Below the pieces are notes generated by a model, which was given only the letters and a program-made list of their open reading frames with translations, made no database searches and had not been told where the DNA came from. From contig NZ_JADPRZ010000015.1 of NCBI RefSeq assembly GCF_017347095.1, forward strand, positions 1-63,517: a DNA stretch of 63,517 nucleotides. The letters are read 5' to 3'. This document shows positions 1-8,725 of the stretch, piece by piece. A program made the translations under genes and the position numbers. Every line of letters begins with the position of its first letter. Within the stretch, counting starts at the first letter, position 1. The DNA comes from Sporosarcina sp. E16_8. GTDB taxonomy: Bacteria > Bacillota > Bacilli > Bacillales_A > Planococcaceae.

Positions 1-79
1 ATAGTTCCCTTTTTCTCTAATTTACGTTGGACATTAATTTAGCAATCATTGGACAATGGTTACCGTCAATCGATGGACA

Positions 80-247
80 TTAAGCCGTGTCAGTAACATA
101 AATATTATCTAAAGTATTTTCATTTTGAAGAATTGACAATAACACAATTATTTTGTTCTCAACTATCTCTATTTGTCTTATTTCATGTGTAAACTCGATA
201 CTACTTCCATCAATTGTTAACTTTTTATCTTTATAACTAACATTCAT
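80..247 (-). pseudogene. Small protein, probably truncated immunity-like remnant
   Basis: A 55-codon reading frame begins MNVSYKDKKLTID and contains an ENKIIVLLSI segment. From memory this resembles small Gram-positive proteins of unknown function found beside polymorphic toxins, which usually continue to a C-terminal NILWQ-like stretch. Here the frame ends right after NIYVTDTA, so the C-terminus appears to be missing. A weak GAGAGAGTAGTGAG purine tract precedes the ATG. It lies downstream of a possible toxin tail remnant and of the intact toxin locus. The family assignment is a resemblance only; it could also be an intact short protein. Confidence 0.35.
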
Positions 248-271
248 ATAGACTCACTACTCTCTCAATAA

Positions 272-360
272 CTATTTTGGGTAATAATCTTGGATTGGTA
301 AACTCTCCAATTCTTTAACCCATTAAGTCAAACTGAACTCCTCCACCTGCCCCCCATTAA
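272..360 (-). pseudogene. Possible C-terminal remnant of a polymorphic toxin
   Basis: Two adjacent minus-strand frames together spell GGGVQFDLMG and then WVKELESLPIQDYYPK followed by a stop. This looks like the last residues of a secreted polymorphic toxin interrupted by a one-base shift. No intact start or N-terminal domain lies upstream, where the nfi terminator is found. A truncated immunity-like frame follows 24 bases downstream. The reading depends on joining two frames, so the call is tentative. Confidence 0.25.
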
Positions 361-377
361 GATTATCTGAATTATAT

Positions 378-410
378 ATAAAAGGGCGGCAGTCAATTTA
401 ACCACCACCC
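378..410 (-). terminator. Terminator downstream of nfi
   Basis: On the minus strand GGGTGGTGGTT pairs imperfectly with GACTGCCGCCC and is followed by TTTTATAT. The hairpin lies about 75 bases after the nfi stop and would end the toxin-antitoxin-nfi transcript. Confidence 0.55.
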
Positions 411-484
411 TAAAAGCAAAATTCTTATTATATAATGCTATCTCTTTTTTCTTAACATCTAGTAAAATAAATACCTTAATGAAT

Positions 485-1183
485 TCACTGGAAATATTCA
501 CCTCTTCTTTCGTGAGTAGCTAAATCTGCATATCGTGTCGTAATTGGTAATCGGCTATTTTTCTCTACAAAATGTAGGGTTATTTTTATTGAAGTCTCCA
601 AATCAATCCAGTTACCACATGAAATAAAAATGGGTTTCACATCTTTTCTCGTTCTCAACACTGCCCCATATACTTCTCCATCAATTTTAATTAAAGTAAA
701 ATCTCCTATTTCGTTTTTCGGCATTTGAAAATCGGTATCTTTTATCTTTAAGTAGCTTTTTGCAACACCTATCGTAGGTTTCTTCAGATAGAATGAGGCA
801 TGTGTTGCGATTCCCATATGCCTATAATGAAGATAACCATTTCCATCAAACATAAAAAGATCCGGATCACTTTGTAGCTTTTTCACTGCTCGCATTACCA
901 AAGGAAGTTCCCTAAAAGCCAAGTACCCTGAAATATATGGTACATCTATTTGTCCTAAACATTCTACTTCTTCAATAACTTTCTTTGTAATATAATCTAT
1001 TACTACAATACAACAAACGCCATAATCTATTTCCCCCTCTGTCCAATATGCAATATCAATACCGGCTACTAAACGAATATCTCCTAATTGAAAACTATTT
1101 TTTAATGAAATTTTTGAAATCCATTTTTCTTGTTCTCTTTTAAACACTTCTTCTCTTTCCATTGTCCACCAATTTTCTAGCAT
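485..1183 (-). CDS. nfi: Endonuclease V (deoxyinosine 3' endonuclease)
   Basis: Cleaves DNA near deoxyinosine during repair of deaminated adenine. The 232-residue product has the family landmarks: AGIDIAY with a metal-binding Asp at about residue 43, YISGYLAFREL with Glu 92, DGNGYLHYRHMGIATH with Asp 113, then PTIGVAKS. Length is normal for the family. The start is uncertain: the first ATG lies just after the upstream antitoxin stop, and ATG codon 8 has a GGTGG tract before it. It is the last gene of a toxin-antitoxin-nfi unit, the order remembered for B. subtilis ywqJ-ywqK-nfi. An inosine-specific nuclease next to a deaminase-type toxin is suggestive, but any functional link is inference. 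Confidence 0.9.
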   Translation of the reverse strand: MLENWWTMEREEVFKREQEKWISKISLKNSFQLGDIRLVAGIDIAYWTEGEIDYGVCCIVVIDYITKKVIEEVECLGQIDVPYISGYLAFRELPLVMRAVKKLQSDPDLFMFDGNGYLHYRHMGIATHASFYLKKPTIGVAKSYLKIKDTDFQMPKNEIGDFTLIKIDGEVYGAVLRTRKDVKPIFISCGNWIDLETSIKITLHFVEKNSRLPITTRYADLATHERRGEYFQ

Positions 1184-1187
1184 AAGT

Positions 1188-1610
1188 TTAATTTGATTCT
1201 GTTGGTTCTATCTTTCCTTCTAACACATTGCCATGTTCATCATATTTTTTAAAAGTCTTTAATCTACCTAAAACTCTATATTCAACTACTTTTAAAACAC
1301 CATTTTCATAGTACTCTTTTTGTATACCTTCTAATGTATTTTTGGCTAGATATTTAATTTCTTTAACTTGTCCATTAGGATAAAAATAAAGCATTTCTCC
1401 GTTCTTAACCCCTCCCTTAACTACATAGTAACTTGCTAAATCACCATTTTCAAAACAGTCATAAATTATACCAGTAAATAAATGTTCATTATCATCTTGA
1501 TCATATTCTACTATAAAGGAATCATATTCATCCCCTCCATAACCAAAACTGCTCCCGAATTTTTTGCCATTTTTCACAATATATTCTTTATCAAATATCT
1601 TATCTTCCAA
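1188..1610 (-). CDS. ywqK: YwqK-type antitoxin (MORN-like repeat protein)
   Basis: A 140-residue protein with repeated tyrosine/glycine-rich strands (FTGIIYDCFENGDL, GEMLYFYPNGQVKEI, GIQKEYYENGVLKVV, FKKYDEHGNVLEG). These are typical of the MORN-variant repeats of YwqK immunity proteins. Its start overlaps the last 11 bases of the toxin gene, so the two are translationally coupled. By family knowledge it should bind and neutralise the C-terminal deaminase of the adjacent LXG toxin in the producing cell. It has no signal peptide, consistent with cytoplasmic protection. nfi follows within five bases. Confidence 0.75.
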   Translation of the reverse strand: MEDKIFDKEYIVKNGKKFGSSFGYGGDEYDSFIVEYDQDDNEHLFTGIIYDCFENGDLASYYVVKGGVKNGEMLYFYPNGQVKEIKYLAKNTLEGIQKEYYENGVLKVVEYRVLGRLKTFKKYDEHGNVLEGKIEPTESN

Positions 1611-3525
1611 TCTTTGGCACCTCCGATATTACTTCAAATCCGTCTAGTAAATACGTACAGTGTGGACAACATTTAAACATAATTCCACCAGGTTTAGTCC
1701 TATTAATTCCTGATCTTATTACATTTACATTTAATTCTTCTATTCGAGCATTAGGATTCGTCTTTAGGGCATTATTTACAGCTATAACTTCGGCATGGGA
1801 GCCAGCCCCCTTACTTAGCTGACTATAAGATTCAAATATTTCTATTGGTATATTATCAAGTCTATTTTTAAGTAAAGGAACTAACTCCGGAACTGCTCCA
1901 TCAAAAGCATTTATAGCATAGTGGTATTGCCCAGTTGTTTTATCATATACTCCTGCAAGAGCTGGTCCCATTTTATCTTTTCCAAAATTAGGTCTACCAT
2001 CATATATTTGTTCAAGTCTTTCCAATTCATTCTTTGTCTCACCACGTAAGTTAATTCGTTGATTAATTTGTTCAGATGTTAACTTACCGTATTTATCATG
2101 CAAATTGTCCAATCGATCTGCGTACCTTCCTCTTTGAAGGTTTTCAGCTCTACCTATCCCCTTATCAACATCAACCATAGGAGATTTAGTCGACTCTTGA
2201 ATCTTACCCGTATCCTTATCACCAACAGTCCTTACTGATTCTTTCGAGCCTAGCCCTTTTACGCCTCCCACTGCTAAGGTCGCAGCCCCAAAGCTGTTTT
2301 CCCAATGTTCCTTGGAAAATGGATCCTCCGGCATTAATGCGCCCTTTACCATTTCCGTAATACCCAACGTCGCGTAATCGAAAAAGTCTTCTGGTGAATC
2401 TGCCAACTTACTCGTTCTACTTTTCGATCCCGAAATAAGCGCATCTGAAGCACCTATTGTTACATAATTCGCAAAATCATATGGAGAATCGAGTGCTTTA
2501 CCGGTTCGTGTTTTTACTCCGTCTACAAAGTCGGTTCCGATTTCCTTAAAGCTATTGAAAGATTTCACGAAAGGATTGGGATTGCTAGTAGACGTGGGAG
2601 CGGGAACAGTGCAGACTTTTCCGCTATACATCTCGTAATTTCTCGTGGTTGAATAATTCGACCAATCCAGTGTTCCGGCATGCGTCGCCATACATGGAAG
2701 CGTTAAAATACTCGACCCATAAAGAGTTCTCGGTCCATCCACTAATCCATAGCTAAACTCAACCGGATCTTCACCAACTAACAGCGCTCCAAGCATCGTT
2801 GTCGGCTGACCATTCATGCCCATCCTGACAGGAAGACCGGCCATAACTGCGGTGTGTTGCGCCAAATCTTTCTTTAGCGTGTTTTTTGACGACAATGTTG
2901 CCCATTGATTCACTGAGAAGTTAATAGCAGTAACTCCATCTGTAAACAGCCCTTCAATATCCGAAATCCATGTTTCCATCGTCAGTAGATCTTGCGCAAT
3001 TGGCGTTAACGAAGTCGTCTGATTCGCATCGAATTCATGCAATTGTGTGAGCGTAGTTTCTCGTTTAATTGTAGCAGTGTGAACGCCTTCCTGCACTTCG
3101 TTATCATTGAGATGCGGAAGGGCAACAATGTCCGCAACTTGATTCATGATGCTGTTCGCTTCATCCGTTAGACTCTCCGTCAGTTGCGCAATGTTCTTCA
3201 ACCCACGTTCGATTTCTACGTCTAGGAAATGCTCACGAATGAAACCTGACGAATCTGGTTCGAGTGCATCAAGAGCAGCATCTATCTGTTTTAGCACGTA
3301 TGTAAAACGGTTCTGATATAGCTTGAAAAACTGAAGGAACGGCAAGTGGCAGTCCGCGTAAAATGCACGGATTGCGTTGCCCCCTTCGCCCTTCAACGAA
3401 TCCTCCATCGCAATGAGCCCTTGAACCGCTCGATGGATGGCTTCCATTTCGTTGCCTAGACGATCAAGCATCGTGATGTTCCGATGGAGTCCATCCTTTA
3501 ACAGATGAACATCAAGTACCTTCAA
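1600..3525 (-). CDS. ywqJ: LXG polymorphic toxin with YwqJ-type deaminase C-terminus
   Basis: About 641 residues from a TTG start at 3525 (LKVLDVHLLKDGL), preceded by a GGGGGGCG ribosome site. An in-frame start 19 codons further upstream lacks one. The N-terminal ~200 residues form a helical LXG domain (FYADCHLPFLQFF region) that directs export through the type VII (ESX/Yuk) system. A variable linker follows. The C-terminal ~110 residues carry the deaminase signatures HAEVIAVNN (His about 577) and KCCPHCTYLL (zinc cysteines about 620 and 623), as in the YwqJ deaminase family. The likely target is nucleic acid or nucleotide, by family knowledge. The antitoxin overlaps its 3' end. No small WXG-like partner genes were seen upstream. 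Confidence 0.85.
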   Translation of the reverse strand: MKVLDVHLLKDGLHRNITMLDRLGNEMEAIHRAVQGLIAMEDSLKGEGGNAIRAFYADCHLPFLQFFKLYQNRFTYVLKQIDAALDALEPDSSGFIREHFLDVEIERGLKNIAQLTESLTDEANSIMNQVADIVALPHLNDNEVQEGVHTATIKRETTLTQLHEFDANQTTSLTPIAQDLLTMETWISDIEGLFTDGVTAINFSVNQWATLSSKNTLKKDLAQHTAVMAGLPVRMGMNGQPTTMLGALLVGEDPVEFSYGLVDGPRTLYGSSILTLPCMATHAGTLDWSNYSTTRNYEMYSGKVCTVPAPTSTSNPNPFVKSFNSFKEIGTDFVDGVKTRTGKALDSPYDFANYVTIGASDALISGSKSRTSKLADSPEDFFDYATLGITEMVKGALMPEDPFSKEHWENSFGAATLAVGGVKGLGSKESVRTVGDKDTGKIQESTKSPMVDVDKGIGRAENLQRGRYADRLDNLHDKYGKLTSEQINQRINLRGETKNELERLEQIYDGRPNFGKDKMGPALAGVYDKTTGQYHYAINAFDGAVPELVPLLKNRLDNIPIEIFESYSQLSKGAGSHAEVIAVNNALKTNPNARIEELNVNVIRSGINRTKPGGIMFKCCPHCTYLLDGFEVISEVPKIGR

Positions 3526-3820
3526 AAAGCATCGCCCCCCAATTGTCCGGCAACTATGATAATCACTTTCAACTGCTCCCAATCTCTTTTAGTAGCCAAT
3601 AATCCCCTGACGATAAACATCCCTCTCCCTGTCACATTCAAAAATCTAATAAATAAAAATACTTTCCTATCATGTCATACGAATATAAAGAGGTATAAGT
3701 TTCCTATTTAAAGGGAAATGGTCCATAAGGCTTATTCTTTTCCGATATTTTCATTACTAAAGTTACGAAGTCATAAGGCAAGCACTCTTTATAGACGAGA
3801 TGCAGGATTATATAAGATAA

Positions 3821-3848
3821 AAATAAAAGCACCGCTAAATGCGATGCT
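3821..3848 (-). terminator. Terminator downstream of paaX
   Basis: On the minus strand AGCATCGC, loop ATTTA, GCGGTGCT is followed by TTTTATTTTTATC, about 115 bases after the paaX stop. It closes the paa operon. The remaining bases of 3583-3962 show no gene or clear signal. Confidence 0.7.
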
Positions 3849-3962
3849 AATTGATACTCTAAAAGCGTGCTGATGGGGACACCGTTTGATCTGTTTAATG
3901 ACCTTTTATCACCCGAACAGAACCCGTTACTTTGGGCAGCCAGTTACTTTTTAGTTTGTTAA

Positions 3963-4841
3963 TTAGTCACTAATAAGCGGGTGGTCATCTGCGTCATACG
4001 TTTTATCTTTCCTGCGCATGTCGTTGTCTTCTTGGAATACTCCTTCGAAAAAACGGCTTGCTGATTGAGCGAGCAATTTATAATATTGCTCAAATAACAG
4101 AGTGGCGCGATTACCACTCCACACTTCAGGCAGTAGCTCTTTTGGGAGACCTGGATCTGTAAAGAGAAACTTTCGGTATTCGTGTACAAGATTGGTCCGC
4201 TCCACGAAACACTCTGCATACGTCATTTTACTTTCGTTTATTATTCTTTGGTGGACAATGTATTTTTTGCTGTACGTCGCAATGAATTCTTGATATTTCC
4301 CTTCAATTTCTTGAAGTGGCCAGCTTTTTTCAACGAGCAACTTGTCCGCTTGCGGTCCTTTATAGTCACATACAAAGAAATCCACGTAAGACTGAATATC
4401 ATACTTTTCAATAAGAAGGTTCACTTCTTTTTCGAGATCAATTGGCGAAATCCAGCATCCATTTGAAAAATTGCCGAATCCGCTCCATAATAACTCTTTT
4501 CGAAGTTCATCGCGAATTTGTCTTTTTTCTTCCGGAATCGTATACATAAGCATGCGCCATTTTCCGTCCCAGTCAGTTGGATTTAATTTAAAAATACGAA
4601 TTGCCGCTTCTTCCATCCGTGCTTCTCCACGCGCTGTCAAGAAATAATAGCTTTTATTCCCTTGTTTTTCGGATTGAAGCCATCCTTGCTTCATCATTCT
4701 TGAGACGGCTACTCGAACCGATTGTTCATTATGACCAAATTCCTTCAATAACCGTATCAGGCTGCCAATCCATACTTTGTTGCCGTAATGGCGGATATAA
4801 TCACCGTAGATTGTAAAAATCATTGATTGTGTATTTGCCAT
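3963..4841 (-). CDS. paaX: PaaX-family transcriptional regulator
   Basis: A 292-residue regulator with an N-terminal winged helix (FTIYGDYIRHYGNKVWIGSL, then QSVRVAVSRMMKQGWL), followed by the PaaX signature stretch around DWDGKWRMLMYTIPE. In characterised systems PaaX represses paa genes and is released by phenylacetyl-CoA. I start at the ATG at 4841; an in-frame GTG three codons earlier is possible. It is the last gene of the operon, 57 bases after the thiolase gene, so it is probably co-transcribed and autoregulated. Its likely binding site is the palindrome upstream of paaA. Confidence 0.85.
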   Translation of the reverse strand: MANTQSMIFTIYGDYIRHYGNKVWIGSLIRLLKEFGHNEQSVRVAVSRMMKQGWLQSEKQGNKSYYFLTARGEARMEEAAIRIFKLNPTDWDGKWRMLMYTIPEEKRQIRDELRKELLWSGFGNFSNGCWISPIDLEKEVNLLIEKYDIQSYVDFFVCDYKGPQADKLLVEKSWPLQEIEGKYQEFIATYSKKYIVHQRIINESKMTYAECFVERTNLVHEYRKFLFTDPGLPKELLPEVWSGNRATLLFEQYYKLLAQSASRFFEGVFQEDNDMRRKDKTYDADDHPLISD

Positions 4842-4898
4842 GATACTCACTCTTTCTTTTTTCGTTCCTTATGGTTGTATCACGATTCGATAGTTTTT

Positions 4899-6104
4899 TT
4901 ATTCCGTTATGTTCTCAATAATTACTGCAATTCCCTGACCTACTCCAATACACATCGTTGCGAGTCCATATTGAACGTCCTGTCTTTTCATTTCATATAA
5001 GAGTGTCGTTAATATTCGGGCACCGCTCGCGCCTAAAGGGTGTCCAAAAGCGATTGCTCCACCATTGACGTTTACTTTTTTAACGTCTAATCCTAACTGC
5101 CTAATACACTCGAGCGATTGGGAAGCAAAGGCTTCATTCAATTCGACGAGCCCTATATCATGCATCGTCAGTCCCGCACGTACTAGCGCTTTTTTTGAAG
5201 CAATTATCGGACCAAGCCCCATAATGGCTGGTTCAAGTCCCGCGGTTGCTCCCGTAACGTATTTTGCTAAAGGTTTAAGATTTAATTCCTTCGCTTTTTC
5301 AGCACTCATAAGAAGCAAGGCACACGCGCCATCATTAACGCCTGATGCGTTGCCTGCTGTAACTGTACCACCTTCAAATAATGGCTTTAATTGTGCCAGT
5401 TTCTCAAGCGTAATGTCCGGCCTTGGATGCTCATCTTGATCAACAGTGATTTCATTGCCTTTTCTGTCCTTATAAACAACTGGAATAATTTCTTCGGAAA
5501 ATCTGTTATCTTCTATTGCTGCCTTTGCACGTTGTTGGCTTTCATACGCAAATAAGTCCTGATTTTCTCGCGTTATTTTGTACCGCTGCGCGACGCTTTC
5601 AGCGGTACGCGGCATCGAATCCGCTCCGTACATTTCTTGTAGTTTTTCATTCGTAAAGCGCCAGCCAATTGTTGTATCTTGCAGTTCCATATTACCTCGT
5701 GGATTTGCCTTATCCGGCTTTGCCATAACAAGGGGTGCACGCGTCATACTTTCCGTTCCGCCTGCAATGTAAATATCGCCATCCCCAACTGCAATTGCTC
5801 TTGCAGCGTAAATAACAGCGTCAAGCCCTGAACCACAAAGACGGTTAATCGTTGTGCCTGCCACTTCGACAGGAAGTCCCGCCAACAAGGCGGACATTCG
5901 AGCCACATTACGGTTATCTTCCCCGGCCTGATTGGCGTTTCCGAGAACAACTTCTTCAATCTGCTTTGCGGGTAGGTTTGGACTCCGTTTGATAAGCGCC
6001 TTAATAACGACTGCTCCTAAATCATCCGGACGTACGTCTTTTAAAACGCCATTGTATCTTCCAATAGGTGTACGGACAGCGTCTACTATGACTACCTCTC
6101 TCAT
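4899..6104 (-). CDS. paaJ: 3-oxoadipyl-CoA/acetyl-CoA acyltransferase (thiolase)
   Basis: A 401-residue thiolase with all catalytic parts: nucleophile Cys 90 in NRLCGSGLDA, NEAFA, GHPLGASGA with His 355, and CIGVGQG with Cys 385. In the phenylacetate pathway PaaJ performs thiolytic cleavage of 3-oxoadipyl-CoA and 3-oxo-5,6-dehydrosuberyl-CoA, releasing acetyl-CoA. Position within the paa operon supports this role over a biosynthetic acetoacetyl-CoA thiolase, although thiolases of this type could also feed the nearby PHA pathway. The start overlaps the paaH stop by four bases, indicating translational coupling. Confidence 0.85.
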   Translation of the reverse strand: MREVVIVDAVRTPIGRYNGVLKDVRPDDLGAVVIKALIKRSPNLPAKQIEEVVLGNANQAGEDNRNVARMSALLAGLPVEVAGTTINRLCGSGLDAVIYAARAIAVGDGDIYIAGGTESMTRAPLVMAKPDKANPRGNMELQDTTIGWRFTNEKLQEMYGADSMPRTAESVAQRYKITRENQDLFAYESQQRAKAAIEDNRFSEEIIPVVYKDRKGNEITVDQDEHPRPDITLEKLAQLKPLFEGGTVTAGNASGVNDGACALLLMSAEKAKELNLKPLAKYVTGATAGLEPAIMGLGPIIASKKALVRAGLTMHDIGLVELNEAFASQSLECIRQLGLDVKKVNVNGGAIAFGHPLGASGARILTTLLYEMKRQDVQYGLATMCIGVGQGIAVIIENITE

Positions 6105-6973
6105 TTCGTAACCAACTCTTCTCCAAGTGTATAATCGTAGACACCTTTGCCACTTTTCCGTCCTAGACGCCCCGCTTTGACGTATTGTTCCAGGAGTGGT
6201 GCTGGTCGGTACTTCTCGCCAAGCTTTTCATATAAATAGTTCAAGTTGTTCAAACGTGTGTCAAGACCCACTAAATCCACGAGCTCGAATGGACCCATGG
6301 GGTAATTTAAGCCAAGCTTAATCGCTTTATCAATTTCTTCCGCTGTTCCAATGCCCTCTTGCAGCATGTAAAATGCTTCATTTCCGACTAGTGCACTGAT
6401 TCGGCTTGTAACAAACCCGGGAAATTCATTAATAACAACTGTTTCCTTCCCCATAGTGACAGCAACTTGTTTAATCGTCTCTACCGTCTCATCACTCGTT
6501 TCCAAGCCCCGGACAATTTCAACAAGAGGCATTTTATGTACGGGATTGAAAAAGTGCATGGCGATTGTTTTTTCTGGACGTTTACCAAATGATGCAATTT
6601 CTGTCGGGCTCATCGTCGATGTATTCGTTGCAAAATAACACTCTTTCGAAGCGAGTTTTTCAATTTCTTCAAACACTTGTTTCTTAATCAATGCTATTTC
6701 AGGTACAGCTTCAATAATTAAATCCGCGTTCTCTGCTACTTTTGCAAGAATATTTTCATAACTTAGATTTTGGCGCGCTTTTTCAGCTTTATCCGCAGAG
6801 ATTTTTCCATACGTAAGTCCTTTTTCAAATATAACTTCAATTTCGTTCTTTGCATTTTGAAGTGCAGTTTCGTTAATATCAACAATTGTAACTGAGTAAC
6901 CACCAAGTGCTGCAACATAGGCAATCCCTCTACCCATCACGCCGGAACCGACAACAACTATACGATTAATCAT
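6101..6973 (-). CDS. paaH: 3-hydroxyacyl-CoA (3-hydroxyadipyl-CoA) dehydrogenase
   Basis: A 290-residue NAD-dependent dehydrogenase. The N-terminal Rossmann motif is VVVGSGVMGRGIAYVAALGG, the catalytic region contains AMHFFNPVHKMPLVEIV, and the C-terminal helical domain has GFVTSRI and YPMGPFELVDLVGLD. The start at 6973 is chosen because AAAGGAGG lies seven bases upstream; the frame is open further upstream without such a site. In the operon it would oxidise 3-hydroxyadipyl-CoA to 3-oxoadipyl-CoA for the adjoining thiolase. It is also close to 3-hydroxybutyryl-CoA dehydrogenases, so context decides the name. Confidence 0.85.
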   Translation of the reverse strand: MINRIVVVGSGVMGRGIAYVAALGGYSVTIVDINETALQNAKNEIEVIFEKGLTYGKISADKAEKARQNLSYENILAKVAENADLIIEAVPEIALIKKQVFEEIEKLASKECYFATNTSTMSPTEIASFGKRPEKTIAMHFFNPVHKMPLVEIVRGLETSDETVETIKQVAVTMGKETVVINEFPGFVTSRISALVGNEAFYMLQEGIGTAEEIDKAIKLGLNYPMGPFELVDLVGLDTRLNNLNYLYEKLGEKYRPAPLLEQYVKAGRLGRKSGKGVYDYTLGEELVTK

Positions 6974-7073
6974 CAGTAATCCTCCTTTTTTTGATGAAAG
7001 AATACGGACAGGAGATAATACATTCCTGTCCGTCATTTTTAAAAAGATAAGGAAATATTAGTTTTTCAATTTG

Positions 7074-7195
7074 GAGCAGTGTCTAGCTCCATGCGCCAAC
7101 CCCTCGGTCATAAGCAATCCAGCTATGTGGCAAAGAGCGCCACGTCGCTAGATCGACTTATGCCTGTCGGGGCTAAACGGCGCCTTACGCTTTTC
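7074..7195. repeat. Long imperfect palindrome between the ALDH gene and paaH
   Basis: The segment begins GTGTCTAGCTCCATGCGCC and ends CGGCGCCTTACGCTTTTC. Outer arms CCCCTCGGTCATAAGC and GCTTATGCCTGTCGGGG pair, and inner arms ATGTGGC and GCGCCACGT pair. The design matches, from memory, a GTCTAGCTCC-type intergenic hairpin that is common in Bacillaceae genomes. It lies inside the operon and ends at the ALDH stop codon, so it may shape the transcript between the two genes. Confidence 0.6.
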
Positions 7196-8711
7196 ATAAT
7201 CCAAATGGATTTACTGGGCGACTACCAAAGTACGACATGATGCTTTTCGTTTCAGTGTAAAGATCAAGAGATCCAATTGATAGCTCACGGCCGAATCCGG
7301 ATTGTTTATAGCCACCGAATGGTGTACCTGGGAATGCAGAGAATGGCGTGTTGATCATAACGATTCCCGCTTGAATTTGGTTCGCAACACGTGTTGTAGT
7401 TGCAGTATTTGTTGACCAAATAGATGATGCTAAACCAAAATCCGAGTCATTCGCTAATGCAATTGCCTCTTTTTCATTTTTAAACTTCGATACGACGACA
7501 ACTGGTCCAAAGATTTCTTCACGTACAACTTTCATGTCTTGTGTGACGTTTCCAATTATCGTCGGCGCATACCAAAATCCATTTTCAAAGCCAGCTGGTT
7601 TCAATTCTTTACCACCAGTAAGGATTTCAGCTCCTTCATCGATTGCGGATTGAACATACATTTTCACTGTGTCCAACTGGACTTGATCGATAACTGCACC
7701 CATATGTGTTGCTTTATCAAATGGATCTCCAATTGCGAGTTTTTCAGTTTTAGCAATAAATGTCTCAACGAACTCATCGTACACACTTTCATGAATATAG
7801 ATTCGTGTACGTGCATCACAAGATTGACCTGTGTTATTGAAAGCTCCGTAGAGTGAACCATCAACGGCCGCATCAATATCTGCATCTTCAAAAACAAGGC
7901 TTGGGGATTTCCCGCCAAGTTCTAGTGTTACGCGTTTTACTGTTCCTGCTGCTTTTGCCATAATGTCTTTTCCAATTGGTGTAGAACCCGTGAATGCAAC
8001 TTTATTCACTAGATCATGCTCTACCAAGTAATTACCGATTTCAGATCCAGAACCCGGTAAAATGTTAACGACGCCCGCTGGAACGCCTGCTTCGTAACAA
8101 ATCTCCCCAAGAATAATAGCTGTAAGTGGCGTTAGCGACGCTGGCTTAATAACGACTGAGCAACCTGCTGCAATAGCCGGTGCAATCTTCCAAGCTGCCA
8201 TCATAAGAGGATAGTTCCATGGAATAATTTGCGCACATACACCAAGTGGTTCTTTTTCTGTGTAGTTATGGAACTGACCAGGTACGTTGTTTACAGATCC
8301 ACCATGTCCAACGATAGCGCCCGCGTAAAATTCAAAGTCTTCAATCGCTTGTGAAATCTGCCCTTTAGCAGCTGCAAGTGATTTACCCGTATTCAAAACT
8401 TCAAGTTCTACAAGCTCATTAAAGCGTGAGCCCATAATTGCTGCAATTTTGTTTAGTACACGTGCACGACGTCCTGCAGGAGTTATCTTCCATTTCCCGT
8501 TATCAAATGAATCTCTGGCAGCTTGAACAGCTTTTTCAGCGTCTTCATTCGTCGCTTTTGCTACTTCAGCAAGTAGTTCACCCGTCGCTGGATTATAAAT
8601 CTTTGTGCGCTCGCCACTGCTACTTTCGACCTGTTCACCGTTAATGAAAAGCTTGTAGAAGTTACGTTTCATTGATTCTCGCTCTATTGTTCCTTCTTGA
8701 ATTGTCGTCAT
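7194..8711 (-). CDS. Aldehyde dehydrogenase of the phenylacetate operon
   Basis: A 505-residue NAD(P)-dependent aldehyde dehydrogenase. It shows IIPWNYPLMMAAWK, the catalytic Glu region VTLELGGKSPS and the active-site Cys in NTGQSCDARTRIY. Overall it resembles betaine/phenylacetaldehyde-type enzymes. A GGGGGAAACAAACC ribosome site supports the first ATG. It sits between paaG and paaH. Two roles fit: oxidising phenylacetaldehyde to phenylacetate, or acting as a stand-alone replacement for the aldehyde dehydrogenase half of PaaZ, which is absent here. The sequence alone does not decide between them. Confidence 0.8.
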   Translation of the reverse strand: MTTIQEGTIERESMKRNFYKLFINGEQVESSSGERTKIYNPATGELLAEVAKATNEDAEKAVQAARDSFDNGKWKITPAGRRARVLNKIAAIMGSRFNELVELEVLNTGKSLAAAKGQISQAIEDFEFYAGAIVGHGGSVNNVPGQFHNYTEKEPLGVCAQIIPWNYPLMMAAWKIAPAIAAGCSVVIKPASLTPLTAIILGEICYEAGVPAGVVNILPGSGSEIGNYLVEHDLVNKVAFTGSTPIGKDIMAKAAGTVKRVTLELGGKSPSLVFEDADIDAAVDGSLYGAFNNTGQSCDARTRIYIHESVYDEFVETFIAKTEKLAIGDPFDKATHMGAVIDQVQLDTVKMYVQSAIDEGAEILTGGKELKPAGFENGFWYAPTIIGNVTQDMKVVREEIFGPVVVVSKFKNEKEAIALANDSDFGLASSIWSTNTATTTRVANQIQAGIVMINTPFSAFPGTPFGGYKQSGFGRELSIGSLDLYTETKSIMSYFGSRPVNPFGL

Positions 8712-8725
8712 TGGTTTGTTTCCCC

